Positions 8,238-16,567 of a stretch of 44,640 bases of DNA are shown here, one piece after another. Below the pieces are notes generated by a model. That model searched no databases. It was not told the DNA's origin and saw nothing but the letters and a program-made list of their open reading frames with translations. Every line of letters starts with the position of its first letter. Within the stretch, counting starts at the first letter, position 1. Source of the DNA: Gemmatimonadaceae bacterium (GTDB lineage: Bacteria > Gemmatimonadota > Gemmatimonadetes > Gemmatimonadales > Gemmatimonadaceae); contig JANYIN010000036.1 of NCBI GenBank assembly GCA_025362035.1, forward strand, positions 1 through 44,640. The letters run 5' to 3'. The translations under genes and the position numbers were made by a program.

Positions 8238-8945
8238 ATGAAGACTCTGAAGCGCTTTGGCCTCGCGGTCACGATTGTCGCGAGCGCCGCGCCACTCTCG
8301 GGGCAAGCCACGGGAGCCGCGCGGGCGATCCCACTCAACTCTGCCACGCGTCTCGAGTTGGTCAACGCGCGTGTGCTGTTCGTCGAGTACCGCGGCCGCC
8401 AAGCACTCAAGCTTGCGCCACTCGACGGGCATGAGCATGACGTGGATCAGGAATTGGCGGCGGTGTTGACGGAGTCCGACTTCGAGGACGGCGTCATGGA
8501 ACTCGACGTGGCCGGCGCGCGTCGGGAGGGGTACTCGAAGGCAGGAGACGTGAGCGGCTTCAAGGGGATCATCGGCCTGTCCTTCCGCATTCACGGAGAC
8601 AGTGCGGAGCGCTTCTACATCCGGCCGGAAAATGCCCGTGGAGACCTCCAACTCTTCCGCAACCGCTCCACGCAGTACGAGGCCGACCCGGACTTTCCCT
8701 GGTCGCGGCTGCGGCAGGAGACTCCTGGCGTCTACGAGTCCTACGTGGACATCGAGTCCGGCGAATGGACAAGGCTCAGAATCGAAGTCGCAGGCACCAC
8801 GGCGCGGCTATACGTCAACGGAGCGTCTCAGCCGACCGTCGTGGTGAATGACCTCAAGCTTGGCGAGAGCCGCGGTAAAATCGCACTGTGGGCGCGCGTC
8901 AGCACCGAGGCATACTTCGCCAACCTGAGGGTCGAATCAAGATGA
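8238..8945 (+). CDS. Exported concanavalin-like (DUF1080/LamG-type) protein
   Basis: 235 aa from ATG 8238, chosen because it begins a signal peptide (MKTLKRFGLAVTIVASAAPLSGQA); the longer in-frame extension is not protein-like. The rest looks like a laminin-G/concanavalin jelly roll. Examples are FEDGVMELDVAG, FKGIIGLSFRIHGDSAERFYIRPENA, EWTRLRIEVAGTTARLYVNGASQPTVVVNDLK and GKIALWARVSTEAYFANLRVE, which are the usual strands of DUF1080/3-keto-disaccharide-hydrolase-like domains. No catalytic residues can be assigned. It may bind or process a glycan outside the cytoplasm. Confidence 0.8.
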   Translation: MKTLKRFGLAVTIVASAAPLSGQATGAARAIPLNSATRLELVNARVLFVEYRGRQALKLAPLDGHEHDVDQELAAVLTESDFEDGVMELDVAGARREGYSKAGDVSGFKGIIGLSFRIHGDSAERFYIRPENARGDLQLFRNRSTQYEADPDFPWSRLRQETPGVYESYVDIESGEWTRLRIEVAGTTARLYVNGASQPTVVVNDLKLGESRGKIALWARVSTEAYFANLRVESR

Positions 8946-8978
8946 GGAGACCGAAGATCACCGCCGCCTGAATCCCAC

Positions 8979-9383
8979 ATGATTCGCGCTCTACGCTGGA
9001 GCAGTCGCGCGGTACTGCTCTGCTGGTGCCTGGGGGCCTGCTCCGCCGGCACGCTCGCCTCCCGTAGCCAGTCGGACGTGACGACGAGCAACATCGTCCC
9101 CGGCTGCCGGACGCCCGAAATCACGTTGGCGGATTACCGGCCGCCGGCGTTCAACCCGCACGACACTGTGGGTCCGCTCGACACGATGCCTGACCGGCAA
9201 TGGCATTCGCGCCTTCCGGATGAACACGCGGCCATCGCGGCCATGCTCGGCGCGGGTGTTGAGCGTGGTTCCCCGGTGCGTGAGCTTCTCGCGTACGTCA
9301 CCGATGTCATCGGCCCGCGCATCACGGGGAGCGCGGCGATGCGCCGCGCAAATGACTGGACGCGCGAACGATTCATCGCCTGG
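8979..9383 (+). pseudogene. M28-family peptidase, N-terminal remnant
   Basis: ATG 8979 starts a lipoprotein signal (ALRWSSRAVLLCWCLGAC, lipobox LGA-C). This is followed by the recognisable leader of Gemmatimonadota-type M28 aminopeptidases (VRELLAYVTDVIGPRITGSAAMRRANDWTRERF). Similarity stops at about 9383. The frame then runs antisense through a GAF gene remnant and ends at 9452. The PA insert and all zinc-binding residues are absent, so no activity is possible. Confidence 0.75.
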
Positions 9384-10177
9384 CCAGTGCTTCGGCTGTC
9401 GCGATGTCGTCCGGTGAATACACAAGAGTGGACGAACGACCGACAAACGTGATCGCCCCGAGAAGCTCGCCTCGCAACATGACGGGGACCACGAGCAGCA
9501 TCCCCACCCCGAGACGCTCGACAATTCGGCGGGTCTCCTCGTCGCGAGCCGCTGCGCCGAGGAGATCGACCCGACCGTCCACGATATGGCGCACGTTGCC
9601 CGCGCGTCGCAGCGCGGGGACACCCAGCGGGTCATCTGCGCCAGGTAGCCACCGTTCGGCGAGAAGGCCCGCGACGATGTTCTCGCCCGCTTCGGGATGG
9701 AGGACGGTCAGCCGACGCAAGCCGCCGTCCGATTCGACGACGTCGACGATGCACCACGCGTCGAGTCCTGGGAGCGCGACATCGGCGATGGCCGCATACG
9801 TCAACTCCTGGTCGAGAGACGCGCCGAAGCGGAGGCTGGCCGCCGCGAGGAATTCAGCCCGTTCGCGCGCCGCGCGAGCCACCATGGCCGCGTCCTGCTC
9901 GCGCAATGCGGCGAGAGGCGCTTTCCGCGAGACCGACGAGGCAATGGTCCGCCGTCATCGCGACTCCACGGAGAACGGGATGGTGTACTTGCGCGCTGGC
10001 GAGGGCGCGCGCCATGAGGGCGCTCGACCCGGACGGCCCAAACCAGCGCGAGAGGCCACCCGTGACCCGTTCACAGATCTGCCTCGCGACAGTGACGGTC
10101 CTCTCGTCGCTCGTCTCGCCATCGGCGTCGCGGCTGAAGAGGTGTCGAGCAAGCGTGATGGCCGCGGTCGATGGCAT
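9373..10177 (-). pseudogene. GAF-domain sensor kinase remnant, frameshifted and 3'-truncated
   Basis: Two minus-strand frames together make one protein. From ATG 10177 the first gives ARQICERVTGGLSRWFGPSGSSALMARAL and HHPVLRGVAMTADHCLVGLAE, a domain seen upstream of sensor modules. The second, overlapping at about 9906-9950, gives APLAALREQDAAMVARAARERAEFLAAAS followed by a GAF domain (LRFGASLDQELTYAAIADVALPGLDAWCIVDVV through GELLGAITFV). The GAF domain stops at EALARR (9373-9390), where such proteins normally continue to the kinase core. A one-base shift and the missing kinase domains indicate a dead gene. A programmed frameshift or two overlapping genes is possible but less likely given the truncation. 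Confidence 0.65.
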
Positions 10178-10269
10178 TCTGACGAATCAAGGGAAGTCGA
10201 CCGCCATCACGCTGCGTGCGGGATGCCGTATCACTGCAATTTCGTGACCCGTGGCAACTGCGTCCGGTC

Positions 10270-10500
10270 GCTCAGCGTGCTCGCCACGACACGGCGGAGC
10301 GGCCAAGGCACGATTCCAGCAATGTCAGACCAACCTTGAATTCTAACCGCCGGTGCCCGGGCTCTCGTCCCGGTTCACCGATCGTACGGACGTCGTCAAG
10401 CGAGCGTGATGCCGGATTTTTCTTCGTCTACTGAGGCGCTCTTCGCCCGACCTGGCGAGATGGGCGCGCGCTGTCGCGCCCACGATTGGTCCCGCTCTCC
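10270..10500. repeat. Duplicated segment, copy 1 (kinase promoter and first codons)
   Basis: 231 bp nearly identical to 18731-18956. It covers the 139 bp upstream of the histidine kinase ATG at 10409 and its first 30 or so codons. The copies differ by a few substitutions and small deletions. Conservation of the non-coding part suggests a recent duplication. Confidence 0.9.
10351..10380. promoter_or_regulatory. Imperfect inverted repeat upstream of histidine kinase
   Basis: CGGTGCCCGGG and CCCGGTTCACCG face each other across CTCTCGT, about 30 bp before the kinase start. The same structure is kept in the duplicate at 18812-18841. It could be an operator or an mRNA hairpin; no T-run follows, so it is not an obvious terminator. 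Confidence 0.35.
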
Positions 10501-13093
10501 CCTCGGGCCGACGGAAGGGTGGTCCCAGTCCCTCCGCACGGTTTCCCACCTGGTACTCGGCTCGGCGTTTCCCAAGATCGTCCTCTGGGGCCCCGACCTT
10601 GTCCAGCTCTACAACGATTCCTACGCACCCATCATGGGCGTGAAGCATCCGTGGGGGCTCGGACGTCCGACCCGCGAAGTATGGCCGGAAGCGTGGTCGT
10701 TCAACGAGCCGATCTACGACCGTGTGCGCGCCGGCGACACGGTCGCCTTGCAGGATCAGCTCTATCGGCTGGCGACGCGCGGGCCCGACAGCCCACTGGA
10801 AGAGGTCTTCCTCACGATCTCGTACAGCTCCGTCCTCGGGGACGACGGTGCCGTTGGCGGGGTGCTCGTCACCATGATCGACACCACCGACGCCGTGCGC
10901 GGTCGCGTCGCCGCCGCCGCGCTTGCCGAGAGCGAGGCGCGCCTGCGCCTCGCGGTCGAAGTTGCTGAGCTCGGCACATGGGAGTGGGAGCCGGACACGG
11001 ACCGGGTCACGTTCGACCGGTACGCGCGCGAGCTGTTCGGTCTGGACCGCGATGGGTGGTTGATGCGCCGCGACATCCTTGCGTCACGCATTCATCCGGA
11101 GGACCGGGAGCGCGTGGCCGCCGCCCTGGCTGGCGCCGTGGACCCGGCGGGCCCGGGACGATACCACTCGGAGTATCGCGTTTTACACCCCGACGGGAAG
11201 GTCCGCTGGGCGCTCGCGGGCGGTCAGGCGCTCTTCGCGGGCGACGGAGCTAGCCGGCGACCCGCACGGGTGGTGGGCACCTTGCTCGACGTCACGGGGA
11301 CGCGTCGCACGCAGCATGCGCTCGAGGCGGCGCGTTCGCAGCTCGAGGACCAGCAGGCGGAGCTGGAAGCGACCAACGATCAGCTCCAGGAAAACGCGCT
11401 GAAGCTGTCCGCGCAGGCCGAGGCGCTGGAGCACGCGAACGCCGCACTTCGGCTTCGCGAAGATCACCTGGCACGCGTGTTTGCACAGGCTCCGGTCGCC
11501 GTGTGCGTGATCCGCGGCCACGACCTGGTAGTGGAGCTCGCAAACCCCCTTTTCCAGCATATCGTACCGCGGGTGCTCGTCGGACGGCCGCTCGGTGAGG
11601 CGCTCCCGGAGATCGATGCACAGGGCTACGCGGCGCTCCTGCGCGGCGTGCGGGAGACGGGCGAGCCGTGGACGGGCTACGGCGTCGAGCTCGAGTACGA
11701 TCGCCACGGCACCGGGACGCTCGAACGCGCCTATTTCAACGCGCTCTACTTCCCGCTGGTCGAGGCGGGCGGCGCACGCGTGGGTGTGATCGCGGTGGTC
11801 GTCGAGGTCACCGAGGAGGTGCTCGCGCGGCGCGAAGTGGAGCGCCTGCTGCGGGAGAGCGAGCGGGTCGCCGTCGCGCTGCGCGCGGGCGAGCAGCGAC
11901 TCCGGGACGTGTTCGAGCAGTCCCCCGTCGCGGTTGCGGTCCTGGAAGGGCCCGACCATGTGTACACCATCGCGAGCCCACGGTATCGCGAATCGCCCGG
12001 CGGGGGGCGTCCGCTCCTCGGCCGTAAATTCCGGGAAGCGTTCCCCGAACTCAAGGGGACCGGGTATCCCGAGACGATGGACCGGGTGTACCAGACCGGT
12101 GAGCCGTTCAGCGCCACAGAGCTCCTCGTCATGCTGGATAGCGACGGCGACGGAGTGCCGGAAGAGCGCTACTTCAACGTGGGCTACCAGCCGCTCCGCG
12201 ACGTCGACGGGAATGTGTACGCCATCTCGAGCGTCGCGTACGACGTGACGACCCACGTCGTGGCTCGACGCGAGGTCGACGCGGCACGCGCCGAGGCTGA
12301 CGCGGCGAACAAGGCGAAGTCGGACTTCCTCGCCGCGATGAGCCACGAGCTACGCACCCCACTCAACGCCATCGGTGGGTACACGGATCTGATTTCGCTC
12401 GGCGTGCACGGACCCGTAACGGACGCGCAACAGGAGGCACTGGCGCGCGTTCAACGGAGCAACCAGCACCTCCTCTCACTCATCAGCGACGTACTTAGCT
12501 TCGCGAAGCTCGAGGCTGGGCGCGTTGAATACACCGCCGAATTCGTCCGCCTTGCCGACCTCGTGGCGGAGGTCATGCCGATGGTCGAGCCGCAGCTCTC
12601 CGCCAAGGGCCTGAGCGCGACGGTGGAGGTGGATCCCTCGCTGATGGCGTGGGCCGACCCGGACGCCGTGCGGCAGATCGCCCTGAATCTCCTCTCCAAT
12701 GCGGTCAAGTTCACCGTGCACGGAGGCGTGATCGTCGACGCCGCGCAACGCGATGGCGCGCCGGGCGAGATCTACATGCGGTTTACGGACAGCGGTATCG
12801 GCATCCCCGACAAGAAGCATGACACGATCTTCGACCCGTTCGTGCAAGTGCGGCGTGGGCTCACGCGTCAGGTGGACGGCACGGGACTCGGCTTGGCAAT
12901 CAGCCGCGACCTCGCGCGGGGCATGGGGGGCGAGCTGCGCGTGCGGAGTGTCGAGGGCAAAGGCTCGACCTTCACGCTTACTCTTCCCACGTCGCCCCGT
13001 AGTTCCGGCGAACCGCTCCAGGCCGACCCCGTCAAATCATCGGCGGATCGCTCTCCCGCTCTCGGTGCCGGTCCATGGCAAGCGCGGTCATGA
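10409..13093 (+). CDS. Soluble multi-PAS sensor histidine kinase
   Basis: 894 aa from ATG 10409 (a GTG directly before it is also in frame). No transmembrane segment. Domains in order: a PAS-like sensor (about 20-165, IVLWGPDLVQLYNDSYAPIMG), a PAS_3-type domain (180-300, GTWEWEPDTDRVTFDRYA), a coiled coil (300-350, Glu/Gln-rich), and two related PAS domains (355-475 and 500-620, beginning FAQAPVAVCVI and FEQSPVAVAVL). These are followed by HisKA with FLAAMSHELRTPLNAI (phospho-acceptor His646) and HATPase_c with LNLLSNAVKFT, DSGIGI and GTGLGLAISRDLA. No receiver domain and no adjacent response regulator, so it is an orphan kinase. Its last 62 bp overlap the convergent katE 3' end. Signal unknown; PAS domains often sense redox, light or small ligands. 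Confidence 0.93.
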   Translation: MPDFSSSTEALFARPGEMGARCRAHDWSRSPLGPTEGWSQSLRTVSHLVLGSAFPKIVLWGPDLVQLYNDSYAPIMGVKHPWGLGRPTREVWPEAWSFNEPIYDRVRAGDTVALQDQLYRLATRGPDSPLEEVFLTISYSSVLGDDGAVGGVLVTMIDTTDAVRGRVAAAALAESEARLRLAVEVAELGTWEWEPDTDRVTFDRYARELFGLDRDGWLMRRDILASRIHPEDRERVAAALAGAVDPAGPGRYHSEYRVLHPDGKVRWALAGGQALFAGDGASRRPARVVGTLLDVTGTRRTQHALEAARSQLEDQQAELEATNDQLQENALKLSAQAEALEHANAALRLREDHLARVFAQAPVAVCVIRGHDLVVELANPLFQHIVPRVLVGRPLGEALPEIDAQGYAALLRGVRETGEPWTGYGVELEYDRHGTGTLERAYFNALYFPLVEAGGARVGVIAVVVEVTEEVLARREVERLLRESERVAVALRAGEQRLRDVFEQSPVAVAVLEGPDHVYTIASPRYRESPGGGRPLLGRKFREAFPELKGTGYPETMDRVYQTGEPFSATELLVMLDSDGDGVPEERYFNVGYQPLRDVDGNVYAISSVAYDVTTHVVARREVDAARAEADAANKAKSDFLAAMSHELRTPLNAIGGYTDLISLGVHGPVTDAQQEALARVQRSNQHLLSLISDVLSFAKLEAGRVEYTAEFVRLADLVAEVMPMVEPQLSAKGLSATVEVDPSLMAWADPDAVRQIALNLLSNAVKFTVHGGVIVDAAQRDGAPGEIYMRFTDSGIGIPDKKHDTIFDPFVQVRRGLTRQVDGTGLGLAISRDLARGMGGELRVRSVEGKGSTFTLTLPTSPRSSGEPLQADPVKSSADRSPALGAGPWQARS

Positions 13094-15467
13094 ACTTCGC
13101 TGCCGCCCTCTTTTCCCCCGCGCGTAGCACGAGCACGCCCGGATCACTCGATCCGTTCGCGAGCGTCGCGGAGACACCTGCGCGTTCGAGCAGCGCGGTC
13201 GACGCACCGAAGGCAAGGATGGTCTTGCAGTGGCGATACTGGTTTATCACAAATTCCGTCGTGTGGCCGTCGGCGGCGAGCGCGCGTACACCGGTCTTCC
13301 CGTCGGGAAGCACGAGCGCATCGAACAGCACCGATGGCGCGTTCTCCATCGATGCATCCGCTTCGATGACACCACCCGCCGCGGTCTTGTAGCTCCCGAG
13401 TCGTGGGCCCACGAAGCGCGGCACGGCACCGGCGTCGGTCAGCGCGGCGTGGAGCGCGGTGAGCGAATTGCCTTCCACGCCGTCGGCGACGAGGATCGCG
13501 ACCTTCCGCGTGCGCACGCCGGTTTCTCCTGGACGCGCCGTGAGCGAGAGCGCGGGAGAGACGGACACCTCGGGTGAGGTCGGCGACTCGAGTACGCGCG
13601 GCATCGCATCCGGCAACTCCATGCCGATCCCTTCGGCCACCTGCGCTGCGAGATCCTCGTCGACGTTGCGCAGCGACGCGAGCATCCGCTCGCGGATCGC
13701 GGGCACCGTCAGCTTACTGAGCTCGAAGCGGAAGCCGCCGACGATGTGCGCCTTCTCCCATTCCGTCTGGCTGTTGTAGAAGAGCGTCGCCTGCGTGTAA
13801 TGATCAGCGAACTTCTCCGGCTTGCCACGCAATTTGTCCTCGATCACCGGCTCCGGAAAGGTGACGAATCCCTTCACCCCGGCCTGGAAGGGCGCACCGC
13901 CCGCGAGCGAATTGGGCTCATACGCTACGCGTCCGCGTGCGATCGCCTGGCGATGGGACCCGTCGCGCTGGTTGTTATGAATCTGGACGACAGGCGAGTT
14001 GATCGGAATCTCGTGAAAGTTTGGGCCGCCGAGCCGTGTGATCTGCGTGTCCACGTATGAGTGAATGCGACCCGCGAGGAGGGGATCGTTGGAAAAGTCG
14101 ATCCCGGGCACCACGTGCGCCGTGCAGAATGCCACCTGCTCCGTCTCGGCGAAAAAGTTGTCGGGATTCCGATTGAGCACCATCCGCCCGACGGGGCGCA
14201 CCGGGATCAATTCCTCGGGAACGATCTTTGTAGCGTCCAGCACGTCGAAGGTGAACTGCTCCGCCTGCTTCTCAGTAAAGAGCTGCAGTCCGAGCTCCCA
14301 CTCGGGATACTCGCCCGCCTCGATGGCTTCCCACAGGTCTCTGCGATGGAAGTCGGCGTCCGCCCCCTGGATCTTCACCGCTTCGTCCCAGACGAGCGAG
14401 TGGGTCCCCTGCTTTGGCGTCCAGTGGAACTTCACGAAGACCGACTCGCCCTCGGCGTTCACCAAACGGTAGCTGTGCACCCCGAAGCCCTGCATCATCC
14501 GATAGCTGCGGGGGATCGCGTGGTCGGACATCACCCATAACAGCATGTGGGTAGACTCGGGCATCAGCGAGACGAAGTCCCAGAATGTGTCGTGCGCCGA
14601 GGCGGCCTGCGGCATCGCATGATGCGGCTCCGGCTTCACGGCGTGCACGAGATCGGGAAACTTCATCGCGTCCTGGATGAAGAACACAGGGATGTTGTTG
14701 CCCACCAGATCCCAGTTGCCTTCGTCCGTATAGAACTTGACGGCGAAGCCGCGCACGTCGCGCGCCGTATCGGCCGAGCCGCGCTCGCCGGCCACGGTCG
14801 AGAACCGCACGAAGACCGGTGTCTGTTTGGCTGCCTCCTGAAACGGCGCCGCGCGCGTGATGTGGGTGAGCGGCGCGTAGCACTCGAAGACGCCGTGTGC
14901 CCCCGACCCGCGTGCGTGGACGATGCGCTCCGGAATCCGCTCGTGATCGAAGTGCGTGATCTTCTCGCGCAGGATGAAGTCTTCGAGCAACGTTGGCCCG
15001 CGAAGCCCCGCCTTGAGCGAGTTCTGGTTGTCACCGACCTGAACGCCCTGGTTGGTCGTCAGCACCTGCCCCGTGTTGTCCACGCGAACGCGTGAGAGCG
15101 GCCGGGTGGTAGGATCCTCTCCCTCACCGGGCGCGCGCCCCGTTTTGTCATTGGCGTTGTCTTCCGTGCGCGTGCTCGCGCCCACGGAAGGATCCGCTGC
15201 GGCAAAGGAGAATCCGCGCATCGGACAGACAGCGTTCGCGCGACCGAACTCACCAGGCTTGTTGGTGTTGACCGGTACCCGCGCGACGAGTGCGTCGGTC
15301 GCCGCGGCTTTCTCGGCCAGCGCATCCCCAGCCGTCTCCGTCGAGGGATGCGAAGGGCCGCTGCTCGTGTTGCGGGAGGCGACTTTCGCGGTCTGGCGAT
15401 TTCCGGAACCTTTCTTGGCACGCGACGCCGCTGCCGACGAGGAAGCCGAGCTCTTCTTTTTTGGCAT
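13032..15467 (-). CDS. katE: Large-subunit (clade 2) monofunctional catalase
   Basis: 811 aa from ATG 15467 (MPKKKSS...). Heme catalase that dismutates hydrogen peroxide in the cytoplasm. Residues 1-75 are a Lys/Ser/Ala-rich tail. The core has the catalytic His184 ([10 protein letters not shown]), [26 protein letters not shown], Asn257 ([11 protein letters not shown]) and the heme-ligand Tyr471 (RIHSYVDTQ). All sit exactly 56 positions beyond their E. coli HPII counterparts (His128, Asn201, Tyr415). The C-terminus is the class-I-glutamine-amidotransferase/DJ-1-like domain of large catalases ([22 protein letters not shown]). The residue equivalent to HPII His392, which cross-links to Tyr415, is Cys here ([10 protein letters not shown]). 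The 3' end overlaps the convergent histidine kinase by 62 bp. Confidence 0.96.
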   Translation of the reverse strand: MPKKKSSASSSAAASRAKKGSGNRQTAKVASRNTSSGPSHPSTETAGDALAEKAAATDALVARVPVNTNKPGEFGRANAVCPMRGFSFAAADPSVGASTRTEDNANDKTGRAPGEGEDPTTRPLSRVRVDNTGQVLTTNQGVQVGDNQNSLKAGLRGPTLLEDFILREKITHFDHERIPERIVHARGSGAHGVFECYAPLTHITRAAPFQEAAKQTPVFVRFSTVAGERGSADTARDVRGFAVKFYTDEGNWDLVGNNIPVFFIQDAMKFPDLVHAVKPEPHHAMPQAASAHDTFWDFVSLMPESTHMLLWVMSDHAIPRSYRMMQGFGVHSYRLVNAEGESVFVKFHWTPKQGTHSLVWDEAVKIQGADADFHRRDLWEAIEAGEYPEWELGLQLFTEKQAEQFTFDVLDATKIVPEELIPVRPVGRMVLNRNPDNFFAETEQVAFCTAHVVPGIDFSNDPLLAGRIHSYVDTQITRLGGPNFHEIPINSPVVQIHNNQRDGSHRQAIARGRVAYEPNSLAGGAPFQAGVKGFVTFPEPVIEDKLRGKPEKFADHYTQATLFYNSQTEWEKAHIVGGFRFELSKLTVPAIRERMLASLRNVDEDLAAQVAEGIGMELPDAMPRVLESPTSPEVSVSPALSLTARPGETGVRTRKVAILVADGVEGNSLTALHAALTDAGAVPRFVGPRLGSYKTAAGGVIEADASMENAPSVLFDALVLPDGKTGVRALAADGHTTEFVINQYRHCKTILAFGASTALLERAGVSATLANGSSDPGVLVLRAGEKRAAAKFMTALAMDRHRERESDPPMI

Positions 15468-15493
15468 GTGTTCAAGTTGAGAGCCAGCCCTGG

Positions 15494-15506
15494 TGAGCAA
15501 AGCTCA
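15494..15506. promoter_or_regulatory. Palindrome TGAGCAAAGCTCA upstream of katE
   Basis: A perfect 5-bp inverted repeat around AAA, 26 bp upstream of the katE ATG, in the 258-bp region shared with the divergent DUF488 gene. It could be an operator for peroxide or stationary-phase control, or a small 5'UTR hairpin. No named regulator motif is recognised. Confidence 0.3.
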
Positions 15507-15725
15507 TTCCAAAGCGAGTCACCGCGGTGCCTACCACTCTCCTCGCGATCGTGTGGCGAAGCGGGCAGAGACGGGCAGCCGGGACGAGTTGTCACTTTGA
15601 GCCCGCAGCCGTGGTCTCCGATATGTCGCGACGGACGGAGTCGACGGCGCACAACGTGCAGACCCGAGCGTGTACCACGACCACATCACCATGCACAAGC
15701 ACTCGGCGCTCCGAAAGCTGCGGAC

Positions 15726-16355
15726 GTGACCCCGACCATCTTCACGATCGGCCATTCGACACGGACGCTCGCCGAGTTCGTCGCGTCGTTGCGGCAGGTC
15801 GCTGTGGACGCCCTCGTGGACGTTCGCTCCATTCCGCGCTCGCGCGCGATGCCGCAGTTCAACATCGATACGTTGCCGGATTCGCTCGCCGACGCCGGCA
15901 TTGGCTATCAGCATCTGGGCGCGCTCGGCGGACGACGTCACCGAGGCAAGGGCGATCCGCCGTCGACCAATCCGTTCTGGCGTGTGCTGGCCTTCCGCAA
16001 TTATGCGGACTACGCAGAGACCGATGCGTTCCGCGCCGGCCTCGACGAACTGCTCGCGCTGGCCCGCGAGCATCGGTGCGCGATCATGTGCGCGGAAGCC
16101 GTCTGGTGGCGTTGTCATCGGCGCATCATCGCGGATTACCTGCTGGCGCGCGCAGTTCCGGTGGAGCACATCATCGGGCACGGCCAGGTGACGACTGCAA
16201 CGTTCACACCGGGCGCACACGTGCTCCAGGACGGGACCCTGCGCTATCCGACGGTCGACGACGGCTCGGCAGCGGTCGGGCAACCAGCGACGCGTCGCGC
16301 GGGACCCCGAAGTCCCGTCGACGCATCATCCCCTCACTCACGGCGTGTTGATTGA
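15726..16355 (+). CDS. DUF488 family protein
   Basis: 209 aa from GTG 15726. It begins with the family signature TIFTIGHSTRTLAEFVASL, followed by LVDVRSIPRSRAMPQFN, YQHLGALGGRR and YADYAETDAFRAGLDELL. The conserved Cys region CAIMCAEAVWWRCHRRIIADYLL and HIIGHGQVTTATFTPGA come next. DUF488 proteins are cytoplasmic, carry a rhodanese-like Cys cluster, and have no settled biochemical role. The last 35 residues or so are a low-complexity tail beyond the family core. The gene is divergent from katE, so a link to oxidative stress is possible but unproven. The GTG start is chosen because it sits immediately before the domain; no good Shine-Dalgarno is seen. Confidence 0.87.
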   Translation: MTPTIFTIGHSTRTLAEFVASLRQVAVDALVDVRSIPRSRAMPQFNIDTLPDSLADAGIGYQHLGALGGRRHRGKGDPPSTNPFWRVLAFRNYADYAETDAFRAGLDELLALAREHRCAIMCAEAVWWRCHRRIIADYLLARAVPVEHIIGHGQVTTATFTPGAHVLQDGTLRYPTVDDGSAAVGQPATRRAGPRSPVDASSPHSRRVD

Positions 16356-16567
16356 CCAGGTCGGCTCGCTGGCCACGCTGCTGGCGGGCGGCTATTGGGC
16401 TCGCCGTGACGATTCGCCGTTGAGCGCGCGAGATGCAACGGTCGGCTCGGCACCAGCGAACGTATGGCGAAGGAGACGCATTTCACGCAGACTTGCCGAT
16501 GCGGCCTTGACGGCACATGGTCCGGTTCTTCCAATGAGGCCTTGTCTTTCGGGATCAATCGCACACA

